DNA of 64,000 bases from JSC-12 sp033764965 (GTDB taxonomy: Bacteria > Cyanobacteriota > Cyanobacteriia > Leptolyngbyales > Leptolyngbyaceae): contig JANRIN010000137.1 of assembly GCA_033764965.1 (NCBI GenBank), positions 1-64,000 on the forward strand. Reading direction: 5' to 3'. The notes under the pieces are model-generated. The model saw nothing but the letters and a program-made list of their open reading frames with translations, searched no databases and was not told where the DNA came from. Every line of letters begins with the position of its first letter. The first letter of the stretch is position 1. Both the position numbers and the translations under genes were made by a program. This document shows positions 1 through 6,763 of the stretch, piece after piece.

Positions 1-1
1 T

Positions 2-274
2 GCCGACCAGTTCAACGATGTCTGTCCTCTGTCCCATCAACAGTTTGTGCAACATCCTTGGTGGGACAACCAAAAAGGTTGGAAGAACCTACTCAACAAT
101 TTGCGCTTAATCATCCAACCGTTAATTTGTTGCAATTGGCTCAAACGCTGGTTAGAGGTCTTTCCTATTGCTCCATTGCAAACCGGATTTGAGCAATTGA
201 AACGCAAGATGAATACGTTCATCTGTCCATTGGTACACCAGTTGAACCTGCAGTTCATCTTTTCATCTGCTTAG
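2..274 (+). pseudogene. C-terminal fragment of a transposase, cut by the window edge
   Basis: The frame is open from base 2 to a stop at 274 and gives about 90 residues. The stretch with NNLRLIIQPLICCNWLKRW followed by a Gln/Leu/Lys-rich tail and MNTF is the kind of C-terminus seen in cyanobacterial DDE transposases: a run of hydrophobic residues with conserved Asn, Leu and Trp after the last catalytic acidic residue. The catalytic part lies to the left of the window, so the family cannot be named and it is unknown whether the full gene is intact. The flanking sequence to about 1,000 is a patchwork of decayed genes, which fits a mobile-element landing site. Confidence 0.55.
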
Positions 275-366
275 AGTGACCGAAGAGGGATAGGCAACTG
301 GTCTCTATGCCATCATTTCGCTCCATAAACTTTCTTCAACTCTCCAATCATCTGACATACTAAACC

Positions 367-729
367 TTAGGTGCTGTAGTCAACAGTCCGCTTGAACTTC
401 ATCGTCTTGGGGTCAAACTCCAGCAAGCGATGGACGGTCTTTGCCTCCTGTCCGGTCATCGCCTGCCACAGTGCCACGATCGTTTTGCAGGTAACCGATT
501 TGCCTGTGCCCAGTCCACCCGTGAGGATTAATCCCCGATGGCAGGCTGCCATCACCACCGCTTGCCGTTGCTGGGTTGAGATTTGCCCAGTCCTGTCCTC
601 TGGGTAAACGCTCCATCCATCGTTCGACGCGCTCTACCTCCACATCAGTAGGTCGGCTCAACAGATGTTTGACTCAATGCGCCAGTCCCTGTTCAGCATG
701 GAAAACCGGCGGTGCATAATATGGGAATT
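367..729 (-). pseudogene. recD2: Broken second copy of recD2
   Basis: Reading leftward, three frames together match part of the intact RecD2 encoded at 17,877-20,111: first a piece ending PYYAPPVFHAEQG-LAH then a stop, next VERVERWMERLPRG, then a shifted frame with LILTGGLGTGKS (P-loop) and TVHRLLEFDPKTMKFKR. Relative to the intact copy, about 20 codons are missing between the Ala-Met after the P-loop helix and Thr-Gly-Gln; this removes the ASPTGRAAQRL motif needed for helicase action. The P-loop itself has changed (GGPGCGKT to GGLGTGKS). At 729 the match stops abruptly against an IS6-type transposase scrap. It cannot make a working helicase. The intact copy is on the opposite strand, so this is an inverted, partial duplicate or a remnant of a related plasmid. 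Confidence 0.8.
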
Positions 730-792
730 CCAGCGGTTGATAGTGGAGTGGTTTACCCGAACTTCCTGTTCTGCCATTATTTCTTCCAACTC
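730..792 (-). pseudogene. Scrap of an IS6-family transposase
   Basis: A 21-codon leftward frame reads ELEEIMAEQEVRVNHSTINRW, bounded upstream by a TAA. IS6/IS26-family transposases carry the pattern RDLEEMMxERGxxVDHxTIxRWVQ at this place, so the match is good although very short. It abuts the recD2 remnant directly, which suggests that an IS6-type element once cut into or recombined with that gene. No terminal repeats could be recognised. Confidence 0.5.
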
Positions 793-826
793 TTAATATA
801 ATAGAGCGTAGTGGTAGTACCTTAAA

Positions 827-854
827 TTGCCAGTTCTAGAAGCAGAACTGGCAA
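827..854. repeat. Perfect 11-bp hairpin
   Basis: TTGCCAGTTCT at 827-837 pairs perfectly with AGAACTGGCAA at 844-854 across a 6-base loop. There is no T-run after either arm, so an intrinsic terminator is not clearly supported. It sits in the 793-1,031 gap, where no coding sequence is seen. Confidence 0.6.
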
Positions 855-923
855 ACTATCAGTTAGAGATATCATAGCCACTTCAACTAAGAGTAGAAGA
901 TGCTTTGCCTATTTTCAGAATGT

Positions 924-967
924 CACTATAAATTGCTTGAGTTTAGTGAATCAAGCAATTTACAGTG
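924..967. repeat. 17-bp inverted repeat upstream of the DUF1016 gene
   Basis: The arms 924-940 (CACTATAAATTGCTTGA) and 951-967 match at 16 of 17 positions with a 10-base loop. The arm length exceeds that of most terminators and the element lies 65 bases upstream of the next gene's start. It may be an operator, a foldback element or a small MITE-like remnant; nothing else in the window shares it as far as could be read. Confidence 0.6.
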
Positions 968-1031
968 TAGGTGGGTGGATGCAAAAATTTAAGGGTAGTA
1001 GTCATCGATCAGACTTCGCCCTAGCCTAGCC

Positions 1032-2291
1032 GTGATAGTATCGTCCGATTTACTTTTTAAAGGGAAGCTGTTAGTGGAGTACAATCGTCTCCTAGCCGGA
1101 ATTAGCTACATCAATAACTTTAGTCAAATTGCTGTAGCTCGTGCGGTCAATCAAACGCTTACACTCCGTAACTGGTTGATCGGTGCTTATATTATTGAAT
1201 ATGAGCAAAATGGAGTAGATCGCGCTGCCTATGGAACACAACTGATTGAAACCTTGGCGAAAGACCTGAAAAAACGAGGAATTGCAGGTTTCGCCATCAG
1301 TAATCTAAGAAACTTTCGGCAGTTTGCCCTCGCCTACCCTCATCTCGCTGAAGAAACTATCTTGCCCAGGTTACTATCCTTTGCCAGACTTGCACCCACT
1401 GAAATTCACCAGACGGTGTCTGGTGAATTAAGATCAGACATTGGTGAAATAGCAGCTGATTCAATTGAAATTTCATTTACATTTACAGAACTTCTACTAT
1501 TTCCATCTCTGCAAGGTCGTGCTCAAGCTGAACCTCCATTGCCGTGGCAGGATGCGGAGTATTATCAAAAACTTTTTACTACCCTATCTTGGTCGCATCT
1601 GCTAGAACTCTGTCGAATCAGCGATCGTCTTAAGCAGGCTTTCTACGAATTAGAAACAGTCAAGAGCAATTGGTCCTTTCGAGAAATGAAGCGCCAGATG
1701 AATAATATGCTGTACGAGCGGATCGGACTTTCCAAAGATAAGGCAGCAGTTCTCACCCTGGCTCAACAAGGTCAGTTGGTTGACAGTCCACAAACCCTTG
1801 TCCGTGATCCGTACATCCTGGAATTTTTAGGGCTGGCAGAACGTCCTAGTTATAACGAAACTGACCTAGAGCAAGCTCTTATTGACCACCTTCAGGAATT
1901 TATGCAGGAACTTGGTCGAGATTTCTGCTTTGTTGAGCGACAGTTTCGTATGACTGTTGAAAGCGAACATCATTTCCTGGATCTTTTGTTTTACCATCGT
2001 GCGCTTCAATGCTTAATTGCGATCGACCTTAAGCTCGGTAAGTTCAAGCATGACTACGCTGGGCAAATGAACTTCTATCTCAACTATTTGCGAGAGAACA
2101 TTGCCTATCCTTACGAAAATCCTCCTGTCGGGATCATCTTATGCGCTGAGCGAGATGCTGAGACTGTCAGGTATGCGACCGCAGGGCTAGATAACCAATT
2201 GTTTGTTTCTCGCTATCTCATCGCTCTTCCTTCAGAAGCAACGCTTAAACAGTGGTTGCGGGAGGAACAAGAACGAATGAGCCAGACATAA
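1032..2291 (+). CDS. DUF1016 / YhcG-type PD-(D/E)XK nuclease
   Basis: A 419-residue protein of the DUF1016 (YhcG) family. The N-terminal half (about residues 10-110) is the DUF1016_N helical domain, with the family pattern of an ARAVNQTLTLRNWLIGAYI helix and an FAISNLRNFRQFALAYP helix. The C-terminal half (about 290-390) holds the nuclease core: HHFLDLLFYHR supplies the first acidic residue and LIAIDLKLGKF supplies the D-x-K, followed by GQMNFYLNYL and PVGIILC. Such proteins occur on plasmids, in defence islands and with mobile elements; their cellular role is not settled, but DNA cleavage is predicted. The assigned start is GTG at 1,032; later ATGs are possible. It stands alone, with decayed DNA upstream and the par locus 158 bases downstream. 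Confidence 0.85.
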   Translation: MIVSSDLLFKGKLLVEYNRLLAGISYINNFSQIAVARAVNQTLTLRNWLIGAYIIEYEQNGVDRAAYGTQLIETLAKDLKKRGIAGFAISNLRNFRQFALAYPHLAEETILPRLLSFARLAPTEIHQTVSGELRSDIGEIAADSIEISFTFTELLLFPSLQGRAQAEPPLPWQDAEYYQKLFTTLSWSHLLELCRISDRLKQAFYELETVKSNWSFREMKRQMNNMLYERIGLSKDKAAVLTLAQQGQLVDSPQTLVRDPYILEFLGLAERPSYNETDLEQALIDHLQEFMQELGRDFCFVERQFRMTVESEHHFLDLLFYHRALQCLIAIDLKLGKFKHDYAGQMNFYLNYLRENIAYPYENPPVGIILCAERDAETVRYATAGLDNQLFVSRYLIALPSEATLKQWLREEQERMSQT

Positions 2292-2362
2292 GAGCAGACG
2301 TAAGAGCAAAAAAGCTGAATTTTGGTGTGTTAGATGAACGGAGTGCGAGTAAAATTTAAGGC

Positions 2363-2418
2363 GACACTAACATTAGTGTCAAATCCATACGAGCATAAGT
2401 GACCCTAACGTTAGTGTC
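2363..2418. promoter_or_regulatory. Two 18-bp palindromes, candidate parS or ParA/ParB operator
   Basis: GACACTAACATTAGTGTC (2,363-2,380) and GACCCTAACGTTAGTGTC (2,401-2,418) are near-perfect dyads with the same arms, GACACTAA and TTAGTGTC, spaced 38 bases start to start. The second ends 31 bases before the parA start. Position and symmetry fit a centromere-like parS pair or an autoregulatory operator of the par operon. Confidence 0.7.
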
Positions 2419-2449
2419 AAAAAGATTGTTGAGTAATACCTCTAGCTGA

Positions 2450-3310
2450 ATGAAGACACAAAAGGCGGTACAGCGACAGATCCGGCTTGCCATTCTTAGC
2501 AATGCAGGTGGTAGCGGGAAAACCACGACAGCGGTTCATCTTGCCTACGTAATTGGTGCAAGAGGCTATAAGGTCATATTAATTGAGCTAGACAGTAATG
2601 GCTCAATCCAGACTTTTGCCGGACTTCCGCCAGCCACTGCTGAAAAATCTTTGGCAGTAGTTCTCAAAAAAAGCTTCGATGGCAACTACCCTCTGATGCC
2701 CCTTTGGTCAGAGCATGTTTCTAGTGTTTGCGCGATACAAGGTGGTGCTCCCTTGCGGGAAAGCGTAGTTGAAATTAACAACTCCGAGCGAAAATCTCAA
2801 ACACTGAGAGACCGACTGGAAGACCATCCACTGGAAAGCGATTTGATCATTTTTGATACCCCTGCCTCACTTGACACAATGGGACTGCTTGCCCTGGCTG
2901 CCTGTACCCATCTACTTGCGCCGATCAAACCAGAATATAAGGATACAGGGTCATTTGTTGATTTACTAAATTGGTACAACGAGAAAATTCGTGAACTGCG
3001 GCTTAAACCCCGTCCAGAGATTTTGGGTTTTGTCCCATCGCGAGTTGATATCGGAGAAGAAGCCATCCACAGAAACCTTTTAGGCTTAACGAAGCAAGGG
3101 AACCTAAATAAAAAGATTCCTCCTGAGGAAACTCTACCCTTTCAAATTGAGCAAATGGGTATCCATTGTTTTCCGCTTATTCGGGAATCCAGTTACTATC
3201 TGTGGGCTTCAGGAGCAGGACTCCCACTTCATCTATATCGCCCCAATTGCCCTTTCATTGAAGACTTTCAACCTCTGGTTGATGCTGTTGAAAAATTAAT
3301 GACAGAGTAG
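2450..3310 (+). CDS. parA: ParA-family plasmid partition ATPase
   Basis: A 286-residue ATPase that would position plasmid copies on the nucleoid together with ParB. Near the N-terminus, LSNAGGSGKTTTAVHLA is the deviant Walker A of the ParA/MinD family, with the signature Lys four residues before the P-loop region replaced by the usual small residues of plasmid ParAs. VILIELDSNGS is the A' motif, and DLIIFDTPASLD (about residues 130-142) is Walker B. HLLAPIKPEYKDTGSF is the family's following strand. There is no N-terminal HTH, so this is a small, type Ib-sized ParA. It precedes parB by 5 bases and lies just behind two palindromes, the standard arrangement of an autoregulated partition operon. 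Confidence 0.92.
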   Translation: MKTQKAVQRQIRLAILSNAGGSGKTTTAVHLAYVIGARGYKVILIELDSNGSIQTFAGLPPATAEKSLAVVLKKSFDGNYPLMPLWSEHVSSVCAIQGGAPLRESVVEINNSERKSQTLRDRLEDHPLESDLIIFDTPASLDTMGLLALAACTHLLAPIKPEYKDTGSFVDLLNWYNEKIRELRLKPRPEILGFVPSRVDIGEEAIHRNLLGLTKQGNLNKKIPPEETLPFQIEQMGIHCFPLIRESSYYLWASGAGLPLHLYRPNCPFIEDFQPLVDAVEKLMTE

Positions 3311-3315
3311 GATTT

Positions 3316-4479
3316 ATGCCAGCAAAGAAACCCGCTTCAATTTCTCAAATGTTTGCTCCAGCCTCCCAAAATCAGGAAGTACTACAACTTCAAGATCGAG
3401 TTGAGGAGTTAGAAGATGAATTGCGGCAACTGCGTTCACAGGAACTTGATTCTAATGTAAGAACGGCTTTAGAAGAACAAATTCAAGAACTTGCTCACCA
3501 GCTTGCTCAACAGGGTGGAGAGCACTATATTTCCCTGGATCAGATCCAACCTGATTCCGATCAACCTAGAACCGTCTTTCCACCTACAGTTATTCAGGCT
3601 CGTGCCAAGAGTTTACTAGAGGAAGGTCAACATTCTCCAATTATTCTGATTCCCCAAACCGATAGCGGGTACAAACTATTTGATGGCGAGTTACGTTGGC
3701 GCTCTGCCCCCCAAGCTGGTCTAACTACACTACGGGCCGTATTTCTTACTCAAGAAGCACTGGACAAACTAGATAAAGCTGCTGTCTTCGATCGTCAACT
3801 AACAACCAGTCTGCAATCTGAGAAACTCCATCCTTTTGATCTTGCCAATGGTTTAGTCAAGTTAATGGTGATGCGTCATCCTCAACTGAACGAGCAGGTC
3901 AAATCGATTCCGAGTTTACTCAATGCAATCATCCAAAGGTTGCGCCGGTCTGGGGAGATTGCAGAGCTAGAAGCGGTGGCGATCGCAGATCAAAATGTTC
4001 AGCAGGAGTGGATTGAGAAAGTTTGCACTTCTGAAACAGAACGTTGGATTCTAGAAGTCATTTTGAGTAAACAACTTAATCCAGTATCCATCAATAGCAA
4101 TGTATTTACCTTACTAAACCTACCAGAGGATCTGCAATCAGTAGTTCGTACTGAGGGACTAGAAGGTAGTAAAGTGCTTGAGTTGAAAAAGATTTCTGGC
4201 AAGAATCTGAACATTGAAGAAGAAGAAGCAATAGATCTACGAACAAAGTTAATCCATGAGGTAATTCATCAAGGTTTGTCCCTCGACAAAATTCGCTCTA
4301 AGGTCAAGGCAACACTTCAAATGCACAAAGATCCGCAGCAGCAACCAAAAACACTTGACCTTTCACAAAGGCTATCCAGTATTCCTAAGCAACTCAAGCA
4401 GGCTAAAGTTTGGGAAGACGCGAAGAAGCGACAGAAATTAGAGAAGTTACTCAATGAACTAGAGGGATTGCTGCTTTGA
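3316..4479 (+). CDS. parB: ParB-family partition protein
   Basis: A 387-residue CTP-switch/DNA-binding partner of ParA. After a coiled-coil N-terminus (about residues 20-65, rich in Glu, Gln and Leu), the ParB nuclease-like domain starts at YISLDQIQPDSDQPRTVF, continues with LLEEGQHSPIILIP and reaches FDGELRWRSA, the counterpart of the GERRxRA motif. The middle (about 160-260) should hold the HTH that recognises the palindromes upstream of parA. The last 60 residues are Lys/Leu-rich and probably dimerise. It is read from the same transcript as parA (5-base gap; AGTAGGA lies before the ATG). An extended N-terminal coiled coil is common in cyanobacterial plasmid ParBs. Confidence 0.88.
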   Translation: MPAKKPASISQMFAPASQNQEVLQLQDRVEELEDELRQLRSQELDSNVRTALEEQIQELAHQLAQQGGEHYISLDQIQPDSDQPRTVFPPTVIQARAKSLLEEGQHSPIILIPQTDSGYKLFDGELRWRSAPQAGLTTLRAVFLTQEALDKLDKAAVFDRQLTTSLQSEKLHPFDLANGLVKLMVMRHPQLNEQVKSIPSLLNAIIQRLRRSGEIAELEAVAIADQNVQQEWIEKVCTSETERWILEVILSKQLNPVSINSNVFTLLNLPEDLQSVVRTEGLEGSKVLELKKISGKNLNIEEEEAIDLRTKLIHEVIHQGLSLDKIRSKVKATLQMHKDPQQQPKTLDLSQRLSSIPKQLKQAKVWEDAKKRQKLEKLLNELEGLLL

Positions 4480-4542
4480 CCAAAAGCGCAGTTGGATCAA
4501 ACTAATTGTATAAGCGATTTACACAATTAGTTCAAACTCAAG

Positions 4543-4878
4543 CTGGTTACTGGCAAACAACAACCCCTTGGATGGTGGATTGGAACAGCTCTGTATGGGG
4601 TTGTCTTCTATCAAGCAAAACTGTACGCCGAGGTTGGACTGCAAGGGTTTTACTTGATTACCAGTTTGCAAGCCCTCTACATCTGGTTACGGGGTGGGCA
4701 AAACCACACCGAGAAACCGGTTGGTCATGTTTCCAGGAAATGGTTAATCTTGACAATCGTTTTGGCGATCGCCAGCGTGGTTGCCTTGCTATCGTTCCTG
4801 ATTGCCATCCGAGGAGCCGCTCCCTTTTGAGATGCCATCATGACCGTGATCAGTCTGGTTGTGGCAAGGGTGATTGCC
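4543..4878 (+). pseudogene. pnuC: pnuC (nicotinamide riboside transporter) remnant with a nonsense codon
   Basis: In the frame of base 4,570 the sequence reads GWWIGTALYGVVFYQAKLYA, then EVGLQGFYLITSLQALYIWLRGG, and a hydrophobic helix before RGAAPF. This is the recognisable PnuC core (PnuC: VVFYQAKLYADxGLQ, YGWYQW). A TGA at 4,828-4,830 stands where PnuC has Trp (PFWDA), and the frame continues as DAIMTVISLV before similarity is lost. The N-terminal third and the last membrane helices are missing. The ORF in another frame at 4,506-4,967 is a shadow of this remnant. Neighbours give no NAD-salvage context, so it is probably a stranded passenger gene. Confidence 0.7.
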
Positions 4879-4992
4879 ATCATAGAAGAGAACAAACTAC
4901 AAGTCTCTACTCAAAATGCCCCAGAAACAGCACTCATGCTTGGATTCTTTCTCCCCTTGTCTTCTAGATTAAATTTTGTAAAAGGTAAAGGG

Positions 4993-5115
4993 CTAAAGAG
5001 TCCTCGGCAGAACGCAGACCACCCGAAAACCGACGGGGTTGGGCAGGCGATTGAGAATCGGCACATACCACTTAATCAGATCGTAGGTCTTTTGAATAAT
5101 TGGGAGTTCTGGCAT
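4993..5115 (-). pseudogene. avd: Chimeric remnant of a diversity-generating retroelement: avd start joined to target/template end
   Basis: A 40-codon leftward frame. Residues 1-25 (MPELPIIQKTYDLIKWYVPI, then LNRLP) are the N-terminus of Avd, the four-helix accessory protein of diversity-generating retroelements. Residues 26-40 (NPVGFRVVCVLPRTL, stop) are instead the typical C-terminus of FGE-sulfatase/C-type-lectin-like DGR target proteins in cyanobacteria (…NIGFRVVC…RTL). In DGRs the order is target-avd-template repeat-RT, and the template copies the target's 3' end, so a deletion between avd and the template repeat would give exactly this junction. No reverse transcriptase lies in the window. 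Both halves are recognised from memory of the families, not from a search. Confidence 0.6.
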
Positions 5116-5836
5116 CGACTTGAGGAGTGAGTAGAGGGATGATAAACCGCATGGAAAGAGGTGGTGCGATCACACACTTCAGATGATCAGCAGCTACAAC
5201 CCTTGCGGTAACGGCGTTGTAGATCGCCCTGTCAACAGGGCGATCTACATTGCTACGGGCGGAGGAATTACGCAACAGGTGAGCCAAACGCTGGGGTTGA
5301 AAGATAGCATGGTGGATATTTACAACCGGAATGCGGCCAAGCATCACATGATCGCAGACATCCAGGGTGTGTGGGTCAGCGATCACCTCAAAGAACTTTT
5401 TCCCACTGCCCTTATAGGTAGCGATCTCACAACTAAATGCCCCAGCACAATGGTCATACACCGCACTGGAAAATCCAGTTAACCCATAAATGATGCTGGG
5501 TTGTCTATAAAAGTCAGGACAGAATCGGCATTTTAAGCCCTCTCTGCTTAAAAACTTGCCTGTAAAAAACTATTTTCGGGAATATTTTAGCTCATGCATA
5601 GAAATTTTCTGAAATATTTACAGGGCAGTACTTCTAGACGCTACGTGGTACTTGGTAAGTGGTACTTGGATGCAGACGCTACCTTTGCCCTTCAGGAGAC
5701 GCTAAACTAACAGCAGATCCAGCTTGCCGATCCACTGTAGGTTCACCGCGCTATAGAAGTCAGTACCGTCATATTGCATAAACTTTACGTGGGTAACTGC
5801 TCATGAGGTTTGCTTAAGGACTTTAGGAGAATCATA
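5116..5836. other. 720-base gap with decayed, unrecognised coding-like sequence
   Basis: A leftward frame covers 5,072-5,461 (129 codons, with CEIATYKGSGKKFFEV and HTLDVCDHVMLGRIPVVN), and a rightward frame covers 5,183-5,482; neither is recognised, and the leftward one overlaps the avd remnant in another frame. A perfect hairpin lies at 5,218-5,249. CCTGTAAA and TTTACAGG repeats near 5,561 and 5,622 form a long-range inverted repeat. From 5,500 on nothing gene-like is seen until the next gene's ribosome site. Confidence 0.4.
5218..5249. repeat. Perfect 14-bp hairpin with a TCAA loop
   Basis: TGTAGATCGCCCTG (5,218-5,231) and its exact complement (5,236-5,249) flank the loop TCAA. The arms contain GATCGCCC/GGGCGATC, and no T-run follows. 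Such GATCGCC-containing hairpins resemble the short extragenic palindromes of filamentous cyanobacteria. Confidence 0.65.
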
Positions 5837-6685
5837 ATGCCGCTCATTCCAACCCTTCCTACTAAACCGGGTTATCGCTCTCAAGCGGAGGATACAAGCA
5901 TTGAGGCAGATGCATTCTACTTCGCTAGCTTGCGGCAGAGATCCTCTGTATGGCGAACTGAGCGGTTCATCTCATTCAATCGTTCAACCCGGCAACTCTG
6001 CTTATCTGCTGCCAAAAGTCAAACCCCCCATGCGCCTATCCGTCTGGAGTACACCAGGCGTAGATTGGGATTAGAGTGGGTCGATCGCGGTTTCGGTTTG
6101 GAAGGAGAGGTTATGGTTGCAGATCCAATCGCCTTGGCACACAAGGTTATCAGCATTCTAGAACGTCTCAACATCGCCTATTACATTGGGGGTTCTGTCG
6201 CCAGTTCCCTACTGGGCGAAAGCCGCTACACTGAGGACCTTGTTCTCATCATTGAACTGGACAAAATCAAAGCGCAACCCCTGCTTGAGGCATTCCTCAA
6301 CGCTTCGTTTTACATTAGTGCCATTGCGGTTGAGGATGCCATCAGCGGACGGTGTTCCTCCTTCAACGTTCTGGACAACGAAACCCTCGAAAAGGCGGAT
6401 CTGTTCATCCTGCAAGATACCCCCTTTGGAAAGAGCAAAATGGCTCGACGGATTCAGCAGCAGCTACCCGATAGCAGTTTTATCTGGATTTCGTCTCCGG
6501 AGGACATTGTGTTGCAAAAGCTGGTTTGGGGACGCGGGGGGCAATCCGAGAAACAGTGGCGGGATGTGCTGGGGGTTCTTAAGCTACAGGGGAATAGCCT
6601 GGATTTTGAGTATCTGTGGCGATGGGGTGCGGAATTGGATCTGGCTGAACCCCTCGATCACGCGTTCCGAGAATCTGGACTGTGA
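5837..6685 (+). CDS. Nucleotidyltransferase-fold protein (DUF6036/AbiEii-like) fused in frame to its usual partner domain
   Basis: A 282-residue protein. The ATG at 5,837 follows TTAGGAGA at a good distance and was preferred over the upstream GTG. Residues about 20-85 (EADAFYFASLRQRSSVWRTE and RSTRQLCLSAAK) resemble the small protein normally encoded just upstream of cyanobacterial DUF6036 nucleotidyltransferases. The second part begins at a possible internal start, ATG 6,113, with its own GGAGAGG, and carries the NTase pattern: IAYYIGGSVASSLLGESRYTED. After T-E-D the family's second catalytic Asp (DxD) appears to be Val in LVLI, so activity is doubtful. The C-terminus with SSPEDIVLQKLVWGRGG and a DVLGVLKLQG helix is typical of this class (toxin/antitoxin-like NTases). 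It may be made as one fusion and as a shorter internal product. Confidence 0.65.
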   Translation: MPLIPTLPTKPGYRSQAEDTSIEADAFYFASLRQRSSVWRTERFISFNRSTRQLCLSAAKSQTPHAPIRLEYTRRRLGLEWVDRGFGLEGEVMVADPIALAHKVISILERLNIAYYIGGSVASSLLGESRYTEDLVLIIELDKIKAQPLLEAFLNASFYISAIAVEDAISGRCSSFNVLDNETLEKADLFILQDTPFGKSKMARRIQQQLPDSSFIWISSPEDIVLQKLVWGRGGQSEKQWRDVLGVLKLQGNSLDFEYLWRWGAELDLAEPLDHAFRESGL

Positions 6686-6763
6686 GGATTTTAACGGAAT
6701 CAGCGCGTCACACTAAAATCATCGTATTCTGATAGCAACTCCAAAGCTCCCCTGAGCCTGATT

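Noticed and set aside
37..258. 73-codon leftward frame
   Set aside because: Antisense of the transposase tail, with Cys clusters and no pattern.
4506..4967. 153-codon rightward frame
   Set aside because: Translation is Arg/Cys/His-rich and unlike a protein; the adjacent frame contains the pnuC remnant.
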